Positions 7,040-10,037 of a DNA stretch of 10,037 bases are shown piece by piece. Every line of letters begins with the position of its first letter. Positions within the stretch are counted from its first letter, which is position 1. The position numbers were made by a program, and so were the translations under genes. The notes below the pieces were generated by a model. That model did no database searches. It saw nothing but the letters and a program-made list of their open reading frames with translations, and was not told the DNA's origin. Where the stretch lies: the NCBI GenBank assembly GCA_030622805.1, contig JAUXFR010000018.1, positions 1-10,037 on the forward strand, read 5' to 3'. Origin of the DNA: Anaerolineae bacterium (lineage in GTDB: Bacteria; Chloroflexota; Anaerolineae; Anaerolineales; UBA4823).

Positions 7040-7753
7040 CTAATCCCGGTTCAGCAGCCTTCTCCGAAACACGAACACCCAGGTCAGAAATACCGCTCCC
7101 AATCCCAGGGTCGCGATCAGAAAACCTAAGAAGATGTACGGAGCCAGGTTGCTAGGTCCACCTGGTCTCGGTCTTGGCGCTGTGGGAGTGGGTGAGAACC
7201 ACGGATCAGGCGTGAGCGTGCTGTTCTGCGTGCTTGTCGCTGTCGAAGTGGCTGTTGGTGGAATCTGAGTGGAGGTTGCTGTACCAGTAGCAGTCTGCGT
7301 TGCAGTGAATGTAGCTGCCGGTACACCCGGCAATTCATCATCAGTTACCGTAGCGGTTGCGGTGGATGTAGAGGTCGGCGTATTTGTGGGCGTGTTGGTA
7401 TGGGTCGCGGTTGCTGTTGCTGTCGGCGTGGTTGTATCTGTGGCAGTACCCGTTGCTGTTAATGTTGGCTGCTCCGGGGAAATCGTCGGTGGGGGATAAG
7501 GATCCTGCGTTTGAGTTGGAGTTGCAGTCGCGATTGGTGGTGGATAGGGCTGCTGCAAGCGTGATCGCGAACCAAAATTCAACCGACTCCCGACCTCCGA
7601 CCAATCCACAATGAGCAGAAAGAAGTCACCATCCAATGACCTGACAAAGAAGACCAGCGCCACCAGCAAGAGGCCCATGCAGAACAATAGTAATAATTTC
7701 TTAATCGCCGACACTCCTCTATATGCAGTTAATCTTTTATTCAATGCCTTCAA
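7040..7753 (-). CDS. Two-TM membrane protein with long Thr/Pro/Ala-rich linker
   Basis: I do not recognise a family. Read from ATG 7753 it has 237 residues. A basic N-terminus precedes a hydrophobic segment (about 18-37), followed by a short mixed stretch (38-69). A low-complexity region of about 125 residues (70-195) is dominated by Thr, Pro, Ala and Ser, and YPPP occurs twice (70-73 and 86-89). A second membrane segment (about 204-229) ends in a basic tail, FRRRLLNRD, probably cytoplasmic. The linker would loop outside the cell with both ends in the membrane, and such tracts are often O-glycosylated in other bacteria. The start is uncertain: ATG 7753 has no ribosome binding site, while AGAGGAG (7720-7714) points 8 nt ahead to an in-frame ATT at 7705. 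It is the only minus-strand gene here. Function unknown. Confidence 0.72.
   Translation of the reverse strand: MKALNKRLTAYRGVSAIKKLLLLFCMGLLLVALVFFVRSLDGDFFLLIVDWSEVGSRLNFGSRSRLQQPYPPPIATATPTQTQDPYPPPTISPEQPTLTATGTATDTTTPTATATATHTNTPTNTPTSTSTATATVTDDELPGVPAATFTATQTATGTATSTQIPPTATSTATSTQNSTLTPDPWFSPTPTAPRPRPGGPSNLAPYIFLGFLIATLGLGAVFLTWVFVFRRRLLNRD
7169..7546 (-). repeat. Low-complexity Thr/Pro/Ala coding tract
   Basis: This stretch encodes residues 70-195 of the two-TM protein. Degenerate ACN, CCN and GCN codons give a GT-rich + strand with recurring variants of gtagcggttgc and gtggctgttg. It is diverged rather than a clean tandem array, which suggests selection on composition rather than recent slippage. 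Confidence 0.75.
7714..7720 (-). promoter_or_regulatory. Shine-Dalgarno-like AGAGGAG inside the 5' end of the minus-strand gene
   Basis: On the minus strand AGAGGAG is followed after 8 nt by an in-frame ATT (7705-7703) that opens IKKLLLLFCMGLLL, a classic signal-anchor start. An in-frame GTG (7714-7712) touches the motif and is too close. The motif may mark the real start on a rare ATT codon, or be fortuitous. Confidence 0.3.
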
Positions 7754-7909
7754 TGTAGAACTGTTGCAATACCTGTGCCGGATGCCTTTTTACCTCGAAG
7801 AACCAGTTGGCAATGACCACGTAAGTGGAATGTTTGTAGAAAGAAATAATCTATCCATTAAAAATTTCCAGAATTCCTTCAATTCGTCACGCCGCTTCCA
7901 GGACGATTG
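7754..7909. other. AT-rich gap between the divergent genes
   Basis: This is the start-to-start spacer between the minus-strand membrane protein gene and the arsR cassette. It contains a small inverted repeat, CCAC-GTAA-GTGG (7817-7828), and an AT-rich run at 7846-7865. I see no convincing promoter for the minus-strand gene and no coding potential. Confidence 0.45.
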
Positions 7910-7933
7910 TCATATTCACAGATCCGAATATGA
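7910..7933. promoter_or_regulatory. Candidate ArsR operator 1
   Basis: A perfect 8-bp inverted repeat, TCATATTC (7910-7917) and GAATATGA (7926-7933), is separated by 8 nt. It covers the -35 box and part of the promoter spacer, the position expected for a repressor that blocks polymerase. It shares the core ATATTC-N8-GAATAT with a second site downstream. Confidence 0.72.
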
Positions 7934-7942
7934 AAGTATAAT
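7915..7942 (+). promoter_or_regulatory. Sigma70-type promoter of the arsR cassette
   Basis: TTCACA (7915-7920, 5/6 to consensus) and TATAAT (7937-7942, 6/6) are separated by 16 nt. Transcription would start near 7949, only about 5 nt before the arsR ATG. The promoter is embedded between two inverted repeats. Confidence 0.75.
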
Positions 7943-7963
7943 ATATTCCTGATTATGAATATA
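7942..7963. promoter_or_regulatory. Candidate ArsR operator 2, over the start codon
   Basis: TATATTC (7942-7948) and GAATATA (7957-7963) form a perfect 7-bp inverted repeat with the same 8-nt spacer as operator 1. It spans the transcription start region and the arsR initiation codon (7955-7957). Its centre is 31 bp from that of operator 1. Confidence 0.68.
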
Positions 7964-8350
7964 ACAACAACCAAACCAGCAAAAAGAATAAGTAAATTTT
8001 TACGCATCATAGACCAGCCTACTCGGATAAATATCCTTCTTATCATCAGTGAAGGTGAGGCTTGCGTCTGCCATTTGGAGGCGATCCTGAAACTACGTCA
8101 GGCATATATCTCTCAGCATCTCATGGCATTGCGAGAAGCGGATATCCTTACCACAAGGCGAGAAGGAAGGTATATCTTCTACCGGCTGCGGGATAACAGA
8201 TTGATAGGATTTATCGAAATGGCAGGATCACTGGCAGGCGTGGATAAAAACGAACTGGAAAGATTAAGACAAAAGGATATCCAGGTTTGCGAATGTCCCA
8301 GTTGTGAAGCAGAACAGGGACAGGATCTTTTGTTAGCGAGCAATGATTGA
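7955..8350 (+). CDS. ArsR/SmtB-family metal(loid)-responsive repressor
   Basis: This is a 131-residue winged-helix repressor, predicted to bind its own promoter as a dimer and leave DNA when a thiol-reactive metal or metalloid binds. The core runs from about residue 14 to 90: ALPHA-helical start IIDQPTRINILLIISEGE, the metal-motif helix CVCHLEAIL (37-45), the recognition helix AYISQHLMALREADIL (50-65) and the wing REGRYIFYRL (69-78). Cys37 and Cys39 match the first two cysteines of the classical ELCVCDLC arsenite site, but the third position is Glu42. Three more cysteines form CECPSC at 112-117 near the C-terminus and may complete the site. No ribosome binding site precedes the ATG, which fits a very short leader. 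The permease gene follows after 12 nt. Confidence 0.93.
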   Translation: MNITTTKPAKRISKFLRIIDQPTRINILLIISEGEACVCHLEAILKLRQAYISQHLMALREADILTTRREGRYIFYRLRDNRLIGFIEMAGSLAGVDKNELERLRQKDIQVCECPSCEAEQGQDLLLASND

Positions 8351-8352
8351 TC

Positions 8353-8358
8353 TGGAGA
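8353..8358 (+). promoter_or_regulatory. Ribosome binding site of the permease gene
   Basis: TGGAGA, with GGAG at 8354-8357, lies in the 12-nt gap after the arsR stop and 5 nt before ATG 8363. It supports that start and separate translation of the permease on the shared transcript. Confidence 0.6.
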
Positions 8359-8362
8359 TTTT

Positions 8363-9697
8363 ATGATCGAAAACATCGGTGCATACATTTTGACACTGAT
8401 ACAATCCGGCTGGATGAGCTTGCTGGACTACCTGGCAGCCCATGTACTGCTGTGTCTGCTGCCGGCATTCGTAATCGCGGGCTACATGAGCGCCATGATC
8501 CCCAAGGAAATGATCACCCGTTATTTGGGTCCCCGGGCATCCCGCTGGGTCAGCTATCCAGCCGCAGCTATCGGCGGGTTCATACTGGCAGTTTGCTCCT
8601 GCACCATCCTGCCCCTTTTCGCAGGCATCTGGAAGCGCGGCGCAGGGCTGGGCGTGGCGATCACCTTTCTGTTCGTCGGACCGGCGGTCAACATCCTGGC
8701 CATCGCCTACACGGGCGCAGCCATCGGCATGGACATCGCCATTGCCCGCATTGTGCTCTCGATTGGGTTCGGGATTTTGATCGGACTGATCATGGCATGG
8801 GTCTTCCGGAAAGAGGAATCTGCGAGAGCGGCTGAGATGGCAGAAAGCGGGATGTTCGAACAGAAAGCCACGATGAAACCGGCAGTATGGGTGGTATTCC
8901 TGCTGCTGATCGGGGTGTTGATCGTGGGGACGTTACAGGTGGCGCTGCTCACCAAGACATGGCTCACCATTCACCTTCAGTTAGAGCTACCCGCAAGTCT
9001 GCTGGATGCACTATCGAACTTCAGCCTGACACCACAAGGGGCGCTCCTGATCTTGCTGCTGGTGCTGATCGCACCGGTGGCGTACCTGGGGCTGGAGCAT
9101 GTCCTGGAACGCTTCAACCGCTGGACCTATCTATCTATCTCCCTGGTAGGACTGACCTTATTGCTGGCAGCCCCAACGATCAGTGAAGGCAGTACCAGGA
9201 TCGGATTCACGGGTCGCTTCTTCGGTGAGCTGATCCTGCTGGCGGCAATTGGGATCGTAGCGGCGCGCAGTTTTACACAGGACGAACTTGCTGGCTGGCT
9301 GTGGGAGACCTGGAAATTCGTTAAGCAGATCTTCCCACTACTGATCATGGGTGTTTTCCTGGCAGGTGTGGTCAAGGTAATCATCCCGGAAAGCTGGATC
9401 CAGACCCTGACCGGGCAGAACACTATCTGGGCCAACCTGATCGCGGTGCTGTTCGGGGTGTTCATGTACTTCCCCACCCTGGTGGAAGTACCCATCGCGC
9501 GAATGTTCCTGGAGCTGGGTATGAACAAGGGTCCCCTGCTGGCTTACCTGATCGCCGATCCGGCGTTATCCGTCCAGAGCATACTCGTTACCGGCAATAT
9601 ACTTGGTCGCAGCAAGACCCTTGTCTATGTCACACTGGTGACTGTATTCGCCACTCTTGCGGGTTACATATTTGGTCTGACCTTGTCTGTTCTTTAA
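8363..9697 (+). CDS. ArsP_1/DUF318-type permease (metalloid or organoarsenical efflux)
   Basis: This is a 444-residue integral membrane protein of the PF03773 type. Characterised relatives such as ArsP export trivalent organoarsenicals; others are linked to metal efflux. About ten hydrophobic segments are visible, with a polar loop near 150-172. The two halves look like an internal duplication: PAFVIAGYMSAMIPKEMI (34-51) matches LLIMGVFLAGVVKVIIPESW (326-345). The signature CSCTILPLFAGIWKRGAG (78-95) with FVGPAVNILA (104-113) corresponds in the second half to FPTLVEVPIARMFLELGM and LIADPALSVQSI. The membrane cysteine pair Cys78/Cys80 is a likely ligand for a thiol-reactive substrate and exists only in the first half. 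Promoter-proximal ArsR control and the downstream CxxC protein support a metalloid or thiol-stress role. The substrate cannot be read from sequence. Confidence 0.9.
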   Translation: MIENIGAYILTLIQSGWMSLLDYLAAHVLLCLLPAFVIAGYMSAMIPKEMITRYLGPRASRWVSYPAAAIGGFILAVCSCTILPLFAGIWKRGAGLGVAITFLFVGPAVNILAIAYTGAAIGMDIAIARIVLSIGFGILIGLIMAWVFRKEESARAAEMAESGMFEQKATMKPAVWVVFLLLIGVLIVGTLQVALLTKTWLTIHLQLELPASLLDALSNFSLTPQGALLILLLVLIAPVAYLGLEHVLERFNRWTYLSISLVGLTLLLAAPTISEGSTRIGFTGRFFGELILLAAIGIVAARSFTQDELAGWLWETWKFVKQIFPLLIMGVFLAGVVKVIIPESWIQTLTGQNTIWANLIAVLFGVFMYFPTLVEVPIARMFLELGMNKGPLLAYLIADPALSVQSILVTGNILGRSKTLVYVTLVTVFATLAGYIFGLTLSVL

Positions 9698-9792
9698 GTT
9701 ATGTCTTTACAATACAATTTATTAAACTCACTATTCATTATTCAATTATTCTCATCCCCCTTTCCTTTACCCCTATCTACTTGGAGGCTCCC
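9698..9792 (+). other. AT- and pyrimidine-rich spacer before the redox protein gene
   Basis: This 95-nt gap changes from AT-rich to a C/T-rich tract (9749-9781). It holds three direct TATTC copies at 9732, 9739 and 9747. TTTACA at 9706-9711 could be a -35 box, but there is no good -10 at the right distance. No hairpin is evident, so read-through from the permease gene is likely. Confidence 0.4.
9783..9787 (+). promoter_or_regulatory. Ribosome binding site of the redox protein gene
   Basis: GGAGG lies 5 nt before ATG 9793. It is the most consensus-like ribosome binding site in the window and fixes this start. Confidence 0.7.
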
Positions 9793-10037
9793 ATGCTCAA
9801 CATCAAAATCCTCGGCACCGGTTGTGCTAATTGCAGTAAATTAGAAGAGATCACTCGCAGCGCTGCCGCTTACATTGGCATTGAATCCGAGATCATTAAG
9901 GTCACGGACTACGCGGAGATCATGAATTACGATATCCTATCCACACCCGGTCTGGTTATCAACGAGAAAGTGGTCTGCTCCGGACGATTACCCACAAAAG
10001 GGGAGGTCACCACCTGGCTGGCGGATGCTGAAATGTC
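9793..10037 (+). CDS. Small thioredoxin-like CxxC protein (TM0996/MTH895 type), cut by window end
   Basis: Eighty-one codons are visible before the window ends; the family is usually about 75-90 residues, so little is missing. The fold is glutaredoxin/thioredoxin-like. A short first strand, MLNIKILG, leads into TGCANC with the redox pair Cys11/Cys14. The middle helix and strand (15-37) follow, then the cis-proline loop STPGLVIN (50-57) and VVCSGRLPTKGEV (60-72), with a third Cys at 62. Family members of the redox-active disulfide protein 2 type are often encoded beside DUF318/ArsP_1 permeases. A role in delivering or reducing the thiol-reactive substrate for the permease is plausible but inferred. 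It lies 95 nt after the permease, on the same strand. Confidence 0.9.
   Translation, partial: MLNIKILGTGCANCSKLEEITRSAAAYIGIESEIIKVTDYAEIMNYDILSTPGLVINEKVVCSGRLPTKGEVTTWLADAEM

Noticed and set aside
7269..7499. Open + strand frame opposite the Thr/Pro tract (Val/Ala-rich product)
   Set aside because: Its VAVAVAV composition is the expected antisense shadow of a Thr/Ala-rich low-complexity region.
7611..7952. Open + strand frame of 113 codons before arsR
   Set aside because: Its first part is antisense to the minus-strand membrane protein gene and the rest runs through the arsR promoter and operator 1. No family resemblance and no ribosome binding site.
8347..8835. Overlapping 162-codon + frame at the start of the permease gene
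   Set aside because: It is Arg/His-rich and in the wrong frame. The permease frame shows membrane segments and family motifs over the same bases.

Overview
The window looks like chromosomal DNA from a bacterium of the Chloroflexota, most likely an Anaerolineae-type lineage. This is inferred from membrane proteins with long Thr/Pro/Ala (TATATPTNTPT-like) linkers, a multi-TM GAF sensor without a kinase domain, and a stand-alone three-repeat S1 protein. No rRNA, tRNA, CRISPR array or transposase was found, so the phylum call is an inference. All genes but one are on the + strand.

Left block (254-6860): seven co-directional genes with gaps of 4 to 33 nt. In order they are a trimeric-type purine nucleoside phosphorylase, a two-TM protein with an Ig-like outer domain, a GNAT acetyltransferase, a large polytopic membrane protein with a GAF domain and a C-terminal helix-turn-helix-like segment, a three-repeat S1 RNA-binding protein, a ComEA-like SLBB/HhH DNA-binding protein, and a solitary beta-class DNA methyltransferase (TSPPY ... 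DPFMGSG). The spacing suggests one long transcript. A TATAAT just before the sensor gene may give an internal promoter. The functions do not form one obvious pathway: nucleoside salvage, RNA binding, DNA uptake and DNA methylation sit side by side.

Middle (6861-7954): a convergent gap, then a minus-strand two-TM protein with a Thr/Pro-rich linker of about 125 residues. This is followed by an AT-rich regulatory gap of about 200 bp.

Right block (7955-10037, + strand): a compact metalloid/thiol-stress cassette. It consists of an ArsR/SmtB repressor with a CVC motif and an extra C-terminal CxCxxC, an ArsP_1-type (PF03773/DUF318) permease with a CSC motif in a membrane segment, and a small CxxC redox protein of the TM0996/MTH895 type that is cut by the window end. 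The promoter of this cassette is the clearest regulatory structure here. A near-consensus TTCACA-16-TATAAT promoter is framed by two inverted repeats of the form ATATTC-N8-GAATAT whose centres are 31 bp apart, about three helical turns. The second one covers the arsR start codon. It is a strong candidate for tandem autoregulatory ArsR operators.

The observations most worth follow-up are the twin operators, the kinase-less membrane sensor with a possible HTH, the relocated cysteines in the ArsR protein, and the short-leader/leaderless gene starts.
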